In this document: piece after piece, positions 13,962 to 25,262 of the stretch
Position numbering within the stretch: position 1 is the first letter of the stretch
Layout of the letters: every line of letters starts with the position of its first letter
DNA from: Utricularia gibba
Taxonomy: Eukaryota; Streptophyta; Magnoliopsida; Lamiales; Lentibulariaceae
Assembly: GCA_002189035.1 (NCBI GenBank)
Contig: NEEC01000021.1
Coordinates: 620,001 to 684,000 of the forward strand
Direction of reading: 5' to 3'
Length of the DNA stretch: 64,000 bases
Made by a program: the position numbers and the translations under genes
Notes under the pieces: model-generated
Told to the model about the DNA's origin: nothing
The model's input: the letters and a program-made list of their open reading frames with translations, nothing else
Databases searched by the model: none

Positions 13962-15435
13962 ACACACACAGAAAGTGAACTGCAGTTTGGTTTGCGGTTG
14001 AGTATGAGTGCTGGAGAACATGGAGATGATCATGCGTGTTTTCATCTTATGTTGAAACATGTGTTCTTGTCTTGATGGGGAATAAAAAATCCTTGTGGTA
14101 CGTAGCTGGTGAAAACCCAAAATCCAATCAGCTGACCATGAGATTCAACCTGGAAAAATCTTCAAAACCAGAGCAAAAAGTGAAGCATATTCGATTTGGT
14201 CTGAGAACCATTTACTGATCCCTTTACAAATCAACAGTGGTGATTCAATTGATACCAACAACTAGAAACAAGCCAGGAGATACAGAAGATGAAAAAAAGG
14301 GATCGTCCTACAACCAACTTATGTAGGGTCACCTCTCCTTCCCAGCAACAACAAGCATGAAGGTGGTGCTGTTGCAGATGATAAATTAGCAAGTCTGTAA
14401 TATTCAAGCTATCACACAAGAAATCGCACCAACAATCAAACACTGGAATTGTCCAAGAGATTTTAACAACAACCTGACCTTTACAAAGCAAGAACAACAA
14501 TGTTCGGAACAAGAAAGGATAAGTGGTGACAAGCCAACATGCTCAAAGCAAAGAAATGTGGTTGCAAATATCATCACAGGAATGCCGTTGCAATTAAACA
14601 TAATGTAGCATTTAAGAGTAATCGAGGTAATATCATTAGAAAAAATATCACCTTACTTGAAATGATATTACATATATATTTTCTAAAATCAGATATAATC
14701 TAGACACCGCAAACATGATATTATAATAGATTGACTGTAATCATAATTAACTTTTTATAAATGTTAATATTGTCAGTTGTATATTAACTCATAAAAAATT
14801 TAACGGATGTGTTTTGTTAAACCATGACATATTAGTTTGTAATGGAATAATATAATCCTATGTATTTAGTTAAACTCCCATTATAAAAAAACACATGTAT
14901 TAGCTTTTATCAATAAAATTAAAGGATTATACTCATCTAACAAACGTGATCTTAATGTTTAAATGGTGCATTTACAAAAGACTATATTTGATATAGTTTC
15001 TCAAAAAAAAAAAAACATTTTCCATATAAATGATTTTGAAAAAATAGAAAATGAGTTTATATTTTTAAAAATAATGAGTATTTTCAAATTTTTTACTTCT
15101 TTGAAACAAAATTAAAAAACATGTTCTATTTCAAATAGAATCTATATTCGAAATGCTTATTGTTTCACTAATGAATCAAGTTCATTATTCTCTATTACAC
15201 GGCATACCACTCCATCCAAACTATGTATAAAGAATGCACTAGAGTAAGGAGACGGGGAAGGTGACGTGTCAACCAATGGGGAGGGAGAGAAATATCATCT
15301 AAAAGCTCTCCGTTCTGCAACGAAATATCTCACCTGTGTAACTCGGCGACCGGAGATTGATCATTGAAGCGAGAGGGCACTTGATGAAGATGGATGAGTG
15401 CTTTGCATCGCCGATCTCGGAAATAGTTGGTTGAT
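13962..15435. other. intergenic: PFP beta 3' region, a MITE, then the MCD promoter
   Basis: The first few hundred bases are likely the PFP beta 3' untranslated region. A small MITE-like element lies at 14804-14951. The rest is AT-rich. No coding sequence is supported. Confidence 0.5.
14804..14951. mobile_element. short MITE-like element (about 148 bp)
   Basis: The ends are imperfect inverted repeats: 'gtgttttgttaaaccatga' on the left and, read in reverse complement from the right, 'cacgtttgttagatgagta'. The flanks are TAA and TTA, which would fit a 3-bp duplication with one change. A second copy, split by the copia element, is recognisable at 29621-29689 plus 34983-35060, which supports a mobile family. 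Superfamily assignment is uncertain. Confidence 0.5.
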
Positions 15436-18400
15436 ATGCGCAGGAACGAGAAGGCTCTCTCCATTTTGTTACGCTCGAGAATGCGGCCCCGCAACCCAAT
15501 TTCACCGACCACAATCACGGTCACCTTTTTCTCTTTTCTTTAGCGAGAAACTTGAAAAAATTATGCCGATTGATGCTTCTGTTCGTCAGGATTTTGATTG
15601 TGATGGAACTTGTTTGTTGTGATCAGAGTAGGATCAATCAAATACAGTTGTCGCCCTTGGATGTTGGCCAACTACCTTCCTCTTCTGATCGGGATGCAAT
15701 CAGACGCCTCCCTGCGTGAGCTTTTTTTTTCTTTTTTTGTATAAATTCTGTAGCAAGAAGAATCCATTTGCGTGTTCAATGGTGGAGAAATAGAAGATTA
15801 TTTTTATGATACAGTGACCCGGAGAGAGTTAGAGATTCAATGCATTTTGCTACGGTGATGAGCAAAACGGAGAGTATGGATGTGGCATTGGATGATTTTT
15901 CTGTTGTGAGATTCTAATTTCACTTTGCAATAAAAACTTGCTCTATTGTAGCGTGATAATATTTTTGTGATATTTGGATAGGGCTACCTTGGGCTTTCAG
16001 AAGAAAACCGTCGAGCATTATTGCTTACACTTGCTAGAGAGTATGATCTGAATCGCGCTCAGGTCCGTGAGATGATGAAGCAATATCTTGGGCTTCAGCT
16101 GCCTAGTGGTCAGTGATTGTTGATGGCAGTTATGGTAGTTGATTGTGGTCGTTTCTTTTGAATGATTGTGGTTGTGTGGTTTCGGCTTGTTATAGGGGAT
16201 AAGGCAGTTGATAGTGCTTTCGAAGAGGAAGGATCTCTCTCTACATTCTACAGAATTGAACGAAATTTGAGGCATTCTCTCAAGCCAATGTATGAAGTTC
16301 TTTTTGAACGGTTGAACACACATCCAGGAGGATTGAGATTCTTGACGATTATGAGATCAGATATATTAGAATTTCTCGTGTAAGATTATATTGCTTTCGT
16401 TTTTTTAAACTGCTTGAAACTTTCATGGATTCATGGAAAGCATGCTTTTGTGATGAACTATACAATATCTCAGTTTCAACTCAAATACAACTGCAACATT
16501 GTCTTCTCTCTGTTTTATATTCAGGAATCTAAAGAATCATGAAACCTTGTGTTCCTAGGGAGGAGAATTTTGCTTCACTAAGAGCACTTGACTCCTACTT
16601 GAAGGAGAAGCTTAGTACATGGCTCAGTCCTGCCAATCTCGAGCTTCATAATATAACATGGGATGATCCAGCTTCTTTATTGGAAAAGATAGTCGTATAT
16701 GAGGTTTAATTTCACTTATTCAGATATGTTTTTCTGAGTATTTTGGAACAAACTTCAGCATTTTGTCTTCACAATTTTCAGGCTGTGCATCCAATCAGCA
16801 ATCTCCTGGATTTGAAGCGAAGGCTTGGTGTAGGCCGACGTTGTTTTGCATATTTCCATCCATCCATTCCAGGTTTAGATCCTTGTTCATAAGTTCCTAT
16901 GACGTCTCCTGTTATTTTTAGATATCCATAGCATTACCTTGCTAAAAAATTTCATTACTAAATGTAGCCTCTGATATATCTGACTTCAGGAGAACCATTG
17001 ATTTTTATTGAAGTTGCACTAATGAAAAGTGTTGCCGGATGCATCAAGGTGAACAATTAGCTATTTATCGAATAAGTTTAGAATGAAGCTTTTCGTCTCT
17101 TATCAGTAAGTTTGTTGCAGGAAGTCTTGTGGGACGATCCACCAATACCTGAAACTGAAGCAACATGTGCTGTCTTTTATTCTATATCTTCCACTCAGGT
17201 ACCAGGGTTGTTGGTCATTTATATATGAACTGATGACAATTTCCTCAAAGATTTCATCTGCAGCCTGGGCTATCCGGAATCAACCTGGGAAAATTTCTTA
17301 TTAAACGTGTCATTGATGTTGTGAGGAAAGACATGTCAAACATTACAGTGAGTTAATTTTTCTAAAGCCGCCCTCACTTGACCACATCTTGATTTTCGTA
17401 ATTTAGACTCCTAAAACCAACTTAGAAGGTCTGCAAGAGGAACTGATGCAACTTTCATTCATGATGTTAACAATGTATTAATTTTTTTTTTAATTTTCAG
17501 ACGTTTGCAACACTTAGTCCCATACCAGGTTTCATGCAATGGCTTTTACCTAAATTGTCATCGGTTAGGAGGCCTGATTCTGCATTTAGTGAAAACTTGC
17601 TAAATCCAGAAGAAGAACGAGATATATTGGAGGCAGCTAAGTAAGTACCTCTAATAGACATCATTGCAAATATGCAAGAAACTTCAAAGCGTTGCGTGTA
17701 ATTTTATTGCAGCACATTCTTTGACTTACAGTGAACTAGTGAAAGGGGAGGATGGGATGGAAATAATGTTGACTTTGCTGTCATCAAACAATCATGACTG
17801 GACTAAATCAGAGAAGTTGTCAAATGCACTAAGGATCCCGTTGATCAGGCTTTGTGCAAGGTATGAATCTACAGTTCAGTCAGTTCATTAACTGCTTCTT
17901 AGAGAAATCTAAAAACAAGATAGTATAAAATGGATTACTCTGATTTTATCTTTCTTGATTCCATTCCATGTATTGGCTTCATAGGTATCTTCTTAAAGAG
18001 AGGAAGAGGCAGAAGGCGCTAGATTCTGTGGGAAACTTTCATCTGCAGAACGGAGCTGTATGTTATCCAATGAAACTCTAGTTCTTTGGTTTGAATGCTT
18101 ACTTGCACCTCAGTAATAATCTTGATGCTTGATTGCGCTGACTCAGAAATGTTGCAGATGATTGGTAGGATCAACTGGATGGCCGATCGATCAGTAAAAG
18201 GCCTGAAACAAAGTGCTGGACTAATGGTTAACTATATTTACAAGTACGTTTTGAATTTCCTCTCATCCTTGTCACCGCTTCATTACATGTAAACTTACTA
18301 AATGACTGTCGAAAACTAAACGCAGGGTGGACAACATTGAGGAGAATGCTCAAGCATACTTCAGTTCTGGGAAAGTCCAAGCTTCGCCAGAAGTCAGATC

Positions 18401-18551
18401 ATATCTCAACGTATTTTTTCGCTTTCACCTGCCATTATTCTACAATATCTGCAATATCACTACTCCTATTCCCATATGATGTTGGTAAGCATTGAGTTTG
18501 GTGCTCATTTCACATCTACAGAAGGAGCTTTCTAAAGACATAAAGGAGTAG
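15436..18551 (+). CDS. MCD: malonyl-CoA decarboxylase
   Basis: The enzyme converts malonyl-CoA to acetyl-CoA and CO2. Sixteen exons join in phase: 15436-15519, 15627-15715, 15815-15905, 15982-16108, 16196-16379, 16559-16703, 16782-16872, 16990-17048, 17121-17198, 17264-17347, 17501-17640, 17732-17860, 17985-18057, 18158-18243, 18326-18410 and 18522-18551, giving 524 aa (Arabidopsis about 518). The N-terminus MRRNEKALSILLRSRMRP resembles plant MCD and supports the first exon, which is the least certain. Catalytic context is visible: the serine region FYSISSTQPG and the histidine in NFHLQNGA, plus HPISNLLDLKRR and TFATLSPIPGF. The C-terminus reads KELSKDIKE, so the SKL-type peroxisomal signal known from animal MCD is absent in this model. 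Alternative 3' splicing cannot be excluded. Confidence 0.93.
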
Positions 18552-20301
18552 AACACTTCATTGTTAAGACACAAGTTGTCAGTTTCGCAGGTACAAATGT
18601 TTTTCTCCCCATTGCCTGAAGTGTGGATCAAGTAATTTGTGAAGCACACATAGTGACATGTGTAAAAACAAAAGCTAATAAAAGTAGAAGCATTGTTGTA
18701 TAACTGACACTCATGCGATATATTGAGTTCTTTTGTGAGATATGAGACACTCGAGTTGCATGTGTCTTTTGTGAGAAAATTGGGAATACTCAGTGTGAAT
18801 AACTGTAGGACCGAAATTGAGTTCTTGGAGGAGCAAATTGTGAATCATGAAGGGGTTACCATAAGTCGTATGTCTAAGATTTTAGGCATAGTGGGAATGC
18901 TATCGGATTATTCTCCCATTTCCAATGCTTGTTAGATCTTGCACTCATGCGGTCCATTTTTTCTGGATTAATATCGGATTATTATCCCATAGCCTAGTTT
19001 CAGAGGGCACAATGAATCATCAATGAAGATTGATGAACACTTTTGGACTATGATGATGATATCTTGGAGGATGATCAATGCACCTTCACAAGTACTATGT
19101 CCCATTGTGGCTAAATAGGGGACTTGTAGAGGTTTTTTTTTTTTTAATGGATCATGTTAGAATTTTGAAGTTCAAATGTGTTTTTGTGGGAATAAATGAC
19201 CATATTTCGGAAGTTTTTTTTCAAGATAAATGAGTGTAATGTATGAATGGGAAATTTATTATAAGATGACTTGCATCAAAATAGATAGATAGAAGGTATT
19301 TTCCAAAATAACTCATTAAAAATACATGGAATATATAATTTTTAGAATTAATTAAAATCAATAAATTATATTTTAGAAACTAAATATATCTAATACGTCA
19401 AATTATATGGACCAATTTTTTCAATGGAGAGGTAATATGCAATTTGTGTCAAATAGTAAAGATTAATTTTTGTGAATATTTTTGGTACAATTATTCCATG
19501 TCTATCCACGGGGTAAAATGTAAGAAACGTCGTTGTCCTGACATTGGATGTAGCGGTGGAATAACATTGTGGGCCCACTGCATGCTCCTAGCCGCCACAT
19601 CTCGCCCAATCACTCAAAACATTCTCTTGGAATCTCTTGCTGATTGATCTTCATAAAAAATATTTTCATTCTCATTGTTTTAAAATCATATATATAATTA
19701 GTCTTTCAAAATCTGATAAAAACATTTTTCATTATTTATACTCATGGAAAAACTAATTTTCAAATTAAAATCCTAATGTTTCTTCAATCCAATTTTAATA
19801 TTTTTGATCGCCACCCATTGCCCAAGCGGTGAGGATCAAATATATTTGATTTTTAAGCATTAATGATCAATTATAATTGATATTTAAATAGTGAAAATAA
19901 AAAATATCTTAAGTAAAATGATTCCCAACATGTTAAAATTTAAAGATTAAATGGGTTTAATACGTCAAAGTTTAAACACTAAATATACTAATAGAGATTA
20001 ATTATATCATTTTAATTAAATAGTAGATTAATCATACCAATTAATAAATAGTGGGAATGTCTGCATGATGACTCTAAATGGCAAAAAGTATTTGATATGG
20101 AGAATGTGTTGTGCAGGTGTGGTATGAGAATCTTGTGGCCAAGTTGTCTTCAAATCCATTTATGGATATTCTTTGACTTCTGAAGCTTTTCCCTCTACTT
20201 TCAGCCCCAACAAATTAATGACTGAAGACACCAGAAGATGCCCTGTGGCACTCAGTTTCCAAGCCTTTTGCTGCTCCCAAACTTGCTGTGCTGTGCTGTT
20301 C
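18552..20301. other. intergenic, no gene seen
   Basis: The MCD 3' region is followed by AT-rich sequence with the degenerate 'gactaattatatcaaat' repeat text (about 19330-20060) and the presumed promoter of the OSCA-type gene. Short open frames here show no family resemblance. Confidence 0.5.
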
Positions 20302-23257
20302 ATGGCAACGCTTGGTGATATTGGAGTTGCAGCAGGGATCAACATTCTCTCAGCCCTGGCTTTCTTGATTGCATTCGCCATTATACGTTTGCAGCCCGTG
20401 AACGACAGAGTGTATTTCCCAAAATGGTACATCAATGGCGCCAGGGAGAGCCCATCTAGGGAGTCAGAGTCTTTGGTGTCCAGATATGTGAATCTGGACT
20501 GGAGATCGTATATCAAGTTCTTGAACTGGGTACCTGATGCTCTCAGGATGACGGAATCAGAGATCATTGATCATGCCGGCCTCGATTCCGCTGTCTATCT
20601 CCGGATTTACTTGCTCGGGTATGTCTGTAAATGCACAGTGTTGTATTAAGTAACCTGAGAGAATGAACACATTCTGATGCATTGCAGGCTGAAGATTTTT
20701 GTCCCAGTTGGGTTGCTTTCATGGGCTATTTTGGTACCAGTGAACTGGACAAATGACACTCTTGCAAACTCTGAGAAGCTGGAATACAGTGACATTGACA
20801 AGCTTTCTATCTCAAACATTCCTCATGGTTCACCAAGGCTTTGGGCTCATTTAACAATGGCTTATGCTGTTACAATCTGGGCATGCTACACTTTGCAAAG
20901 AGAATATGCCAATGTTGCTGAGATGCGCCTGCACTTTCTTGTTTCCGGGAGACGTCGTCCGAACCAGTTCACGGTGAGGCGAAAACGGCATACATATTCA
21001 GGTCTTTCCTTCTGATGTTTGGTTGTTTTCCACAGGTTCTTGTGAAAAATGTGCCACCTGATCCAGATGAGTCTGTGAGTGAAAGTGTGGAGCATTTCTT
21101 CTTGGTTAATCATCCCTCTCAGTATCTAACTCATCAGGTTTGGACTGAAGCTGCTGCCATAGACTGTAATGTAATGATCTGCAGTCATTGGTTTCTGATA
21201 TAAATGGAGATGTGTTGCAGACTGTGGTGAATGCAAATAAACTTGCAAAGCTGGTGAAGGAGGTGGAGGAGATTCAAAATTGGCTTGAGTATTACAAGTT
21301 CAGATACTCAAGGAACACAGCAAAAAGACCAACAACAAGGGTATTTGGTTTCTGTTCTTAGTTTTCTTCTTCTTCTTCTTCTTCTTCAGATATGCATTTT
21401 GAGGGAGTGCATCACACTGCAGATTGGATTTCTTGGACTCTGGGGTTTAAAAGTGGATGCCATTGATTACAAGACTGCTGAACTTGAGATAGTGACAAAA
21501 GAGGTGAATCTGATACTAGTTATGAATTTCTTGCTTTTATATGAATTCCAAGAAAACAGAAACTCACTTGATGTGAAGAGAGCAGATAGAGCAAGAGAGG
21601 GAGAGGGTGAAGAAAGACCCCAAATGCATCATGCCTGCTGCATTTGTCTCCTTCAAGACAACATGGTCTGCTGCTGTCTGTGCACAGACACAGCAGTCCA
21701 GCAATCCAACGCTGTGGTTAACTGAATGGGCTCCAGAACCTCGTGATCTCTACTGGCAAAACCTTGCCATCCCATACGTGTCACTGACTATCAGGAGACT
21801 CGTCGTGGCTGTAGCTTTCTTCTTCCTCACCTTCTTCTTCATGATACCAGTCACCTTTGTTCAGTCTCTTGCTAATCTTGAAGGCCTCGGAAAGATTGCT
21901 CCATTCTTGAAGCCAATAATCGACGCGTGAGTATGGGGTTTGAGGGTTATCTTTCTCGTTCCATGTTTACTGTAAAAGCTAACAACTTTCCTCTTCACTG
22001 TGCAGTAAGCTCATCAAGTCTGTGATGCAAGGCTTCCTCCCTGGGATTGCCTTGAAAATTTTCCTGATAATGCTGCCTAAAATACTGATGGCCATGTCGA
22101 GATTCGAAGGCTTCATCTCGAAATCAGAGCTGGAGAGAAGAGCTGCCATGAGACTGAATACCTTCAACTTCGTCAATATTTTCCTGGTCAGTGTGATGGC
22201 GGGAACTGCACTCCAACAACTCGACAGTTTCATCCATCAGGCACCAAACCAGTAAGTATTAGCTTCCCTTGTTCTCCACCAAACTTGAATGATTCCTCAT
22301 ACTGAGCTTGTGGGTTTCAGAATCCCAATAACTATAGGCTTTGCGATTCCCATGAAGGCAACGTTCTTTATAACTTATGTAATGGTTGATGGATGGGCTG
22401 GAGTGGCAGCAGAAGTGCTTAGAGTGAAGCCATTGATTTTCTACCATGTGAAGAACTTGTTCCTTGTTAAGACTGAAAAGGATAGAGAAGAAGCGATGGA
22501 TCCTGGTAGCCTTGAATTCAACACAGGGGAGCCTCAGATACAGCTCTATTTTCTTCTTGGCCTGATCTACGCAGTGGTCACACCCTTCTTCACCCCATTC
22601 ATCTTAGTGTTTTTCGCATTCGCATATGTCGTCTTCCGGCACCAGGTACGCATACAACAGTACCAGCCTTTCTTACAACCTTACAGAAAGACTGAGGATT
22701 GATCCATCATTCCTTGCAGATCATAAACGTGTATGATCAGGAATACGAGAGTGCTGCTGCGTTCTGGCCAGATGTCAACGGGGGATAATATTTAGCCTCG
22801 TCTTCTCGCAGATTGTGCTGATAGGACTGCTTAGCAGCAAGGGTTCAGCCATGTCTACCCCTTTTCTCCTGTGTCTTCTTATTTTGACAATTTGGTTCCA
22901 TTTCTTCTGCAAAGGCCGCTATGAACCAGCTTTTCGCAAGTACCCATTACAGGTAGCTACTGTGGGATACAGATACTGTACTTTTTTGTTCCTACTCTGA
23001 GTAAATCACACGCCTTTGCTTGTATTCAGGAAGCAATGAAGAAGGATACTCTAGAACGGGCTAAAGAACCCTACTTTAACTTGAAGAAGTACCTTAAAGA
23101 TGCGTATGTTCATCCTGTTTTCAAGGATGAAGATGAGGATGAGGATGATCGTGGCAGTATGACAGTAGAGGAGAATGCAATAGTTCCCACGAAGCGAAAC
23201 TCTAGAAGATTTACACCTGCTCCGAGTGTGGCCTTGGAATCAAGCCATGGTAACTAG
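20302..23257 (+). pseudogene. OSCA1: OSCA1/CSC1-type hyperosmolality-gated calcium-permeable channel, with 1-bp frameshift
   Basis: OSCA channels are plasma-membrane, osmotic-stress-gated cation channels with 11 membrane segments. Exons: 20302-20618, 20688-20973, 21036-21137, 21221-21340, 21423-21503, 21583-21926, 22006-22251, 22321-22645, 22720-22952 and 23030-23257. The text follows the family from MATLGDIGVAAGINIL through NWTNDTL, NVPPDPDESVSE, MPAAFVSFKT, QGFLPGIALKIFL and EYESAAAFWPDV. Exon 9 is 233 nt where phase demands 234: after FWPDVNG the frame reaches TAA at 22786-22788, while GIIFSLVFSQIVLIGLL continues in another frame. The lesion is at the G5 run 22780-22784. Corrected length would be 760 aa. 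Exon 5 has a second in-frame acceptor at 21390. It may be a pseudogene, a truncated protein or a homopolymer sequence error; everything else is intact. Confidence 0.88.
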
Positions 23258-23625
23258 CTTCTGCATTGTCTATCTATTCTAGCTGGTTGAAGAAACTACC
23301 AGGAATGAAACTTCTAGGGAAGAAATGCTTCTTTTGCTTCAGAAACTAATAAAACCAAGCATTGTTTTCTGATTGTTTTAGTTTGTAAGCCAGTGGAGAA
23401 GAGGGCTGCTGCTGCTATAGAATTGTAGCATCTTCTATCCAACAATGATCTGAGGTACAAGGGCTGTGCCAAAAAGGCAACCTTTGGTGAGCACACCACA
23501 CACAAAAACAATGCAGACAACTTATTTCATTGAAAATGGCTGGATTCTTCCCTCTTCATCAATGCCAAACGATCATTTAACATTCACATATCATGTGCAA
23601 GTCCTTCCTTGATGTATGGTATGAT

Positions 23626-25262
23626 TCACTGGAGGGCTCTGACGAAGGCGAGCAGAGAGTCCACGTCTCTCTTCTCAGAGGGATACTTGATGGGATGAGA
23701 AGAGTGCTTGGGGAAGAAGACGATGGTTGGGAAGGTTCCCAGTTGCAGTTGCTGCTGAGCAAATGCTTTCTCATCTCCATCAGCTCTGAACTTCGCCACC
23801 TTCACGTTGGATCCTGCCAACTTGTCTGCTAATTGGACATATGATTCCTCCATCCCCTGGCAGAATCGGCACCAAGGTGCATACAGCACTACAAGCCAAG
23901 GCTGTTCCCTCCCTTCCAACTTCAGCAGGTTCTCAATCCCAATTCTTGTCAAATTCACCACATTTGGAGTTGTGAACAGATCTGCAGCTCCATTAGCATG
24001 TGCATGGCCATTGCCATTCAGATGCTCCTCCTTCAGATTCCCTTTATGCAGTCCACATTCCTTGGCCTTCGCATCCTCCCACCACCACCTTCCTTCCCTT
24101 TCATGCTGCCCCGGCAAGACCGCCCTGGTGCACGGTTCGCACCCGATGGAAACATAGCCTTGAGAGTGCAGTGAGTTGACAGGCACATTCATGGCCTGTA
24201 GGAAGCTCCAAACATCATTTCCCTTCACATTGGCAACGGGGTTCCATTTCACAAGGCTCCCAACTCCGCCATCAAGTCCTTCGAACACAGGATCAACTTG
24301 AGCTACAGGGATCTCCGATCGAGTCCCCGGAGATTGATCCTTCCTCTGGCCGGTTATCCACGCACGCAGCCCCTTCAAGGCGCGTCTCAATGGCTTTACC
24401 TTCCTCACGCGGCAGCATTCTTGGTGACCATCTTCATAGAAGGAAAAAAGGCCCTTACTACGAACCAGGTCCTGCACCTCAGCAGCGTCGGGGAACATGT
24501 ATTCAATGCGGATTCCGTAGTGTTTCTCTACTTGATCGAAGAATCTGTAGGTCTCTGGGTTCAGTCTGCCTGTGTCCAAGCTGAATACTCTGAAGGGGCG
24601 CCCCGTTAAACGGGCATATTCAAGCAAAGCCACATCTTCTGCCCCACTGCACCACAAAAGATCATACAACAGCGCTTCTGGTTAATCAATAAAGCTAAGA
24701 ATCTGAAGGAAATCAGAAAGGGGATTAAGAACACACCTGAAAGCAATAGCGATTTCATTCCCAAATCTTTCCAAAGCCCTGTCCATAATCTCAAGAGGGG
24801 AAGCGTTTTCAAGCTCCCTAGCAAGATTCTGGTAATCCACTACCTCCGTATTATCCACCATATCGGCTGCAACACACAAGAAACTCCATCAGTCCTATCC
24901 AAAATACGAAGGAAGGAAAAGAGAGTCACTTATCAACGAACCGGGAGCAGACATAGCCGCGGCTGAAGGAACAATTCCTTCACTCCTCTTCGCCTCCGCA
25001 TTCAACGGCTTCACCATCGAACGCCGCCGCGACGAGCTTAACGGTAACCGGACATACTTCATCTCAAACGTCTGCAACCCGCCCACTCTCCCAGCTGCCA
25101 AAAAACCAAAACCAGATGAATCATCAACACAAACCCAGAAACCCACAAAACCAATCACATCAAAAAATCATAAAAATTACCCCGCGGCTGCTGCTGCTCA
25201 AACGAAGAAGAGCCAGGAAACCCAGCAGCAGGAGAAGAAGCCACCGAACACGCCATTGACAT
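23626..25262 (-). CDS. APR: 5'-adenylylsulfate reductase (APS reductase), plastidial
   Basis: APS reductase reduces activated sulfate (APS) to sulfite in plastids, using glutathione through its own thioredoxin-like domain; it is the main control step of plant sulfate assimilation. Exons on the minus strand: 25181-25262, 24942-25094, 24737-24866 and 23626-24646, giving 461 aa (typical about 460-470). The N-terminus is rich in Ser, Ala and Arg, as in a transit peptide. The reductase domain shows [25 protein letters not shown], the Fe-S cysteines C199-C200 (QECCRVRK) and C291/C294 (GCEPC), and the catalytic ECGLH (C319). The C-terminal thioredoxin-like domain has APWCRFCQ (C381/C384). Exon 2 is taken to end before a GTTCGT donor, since read-through meets a stop. 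It converges on the OSCA gene, 368 bases apart. Confidence 0.96.

Noticed and set aside
18723-18935. 70-codon plus-strand frame after MCD
   Set aside because: Composition is ordinary for 3' flanking DNA and no family text is seen.
20160-20567. 135-codon minus-strand frame opposite OSCA exon 1
   Set aside because: A shadow of the sense exon, whose protein is clearly OSCA-like.
22774-22811. A genuine 38-nt intron in OSCA exon 9
   Set aside because: Far below the usual minimum intron size in plants; the one-base length deficit is better explained by an indel or error.
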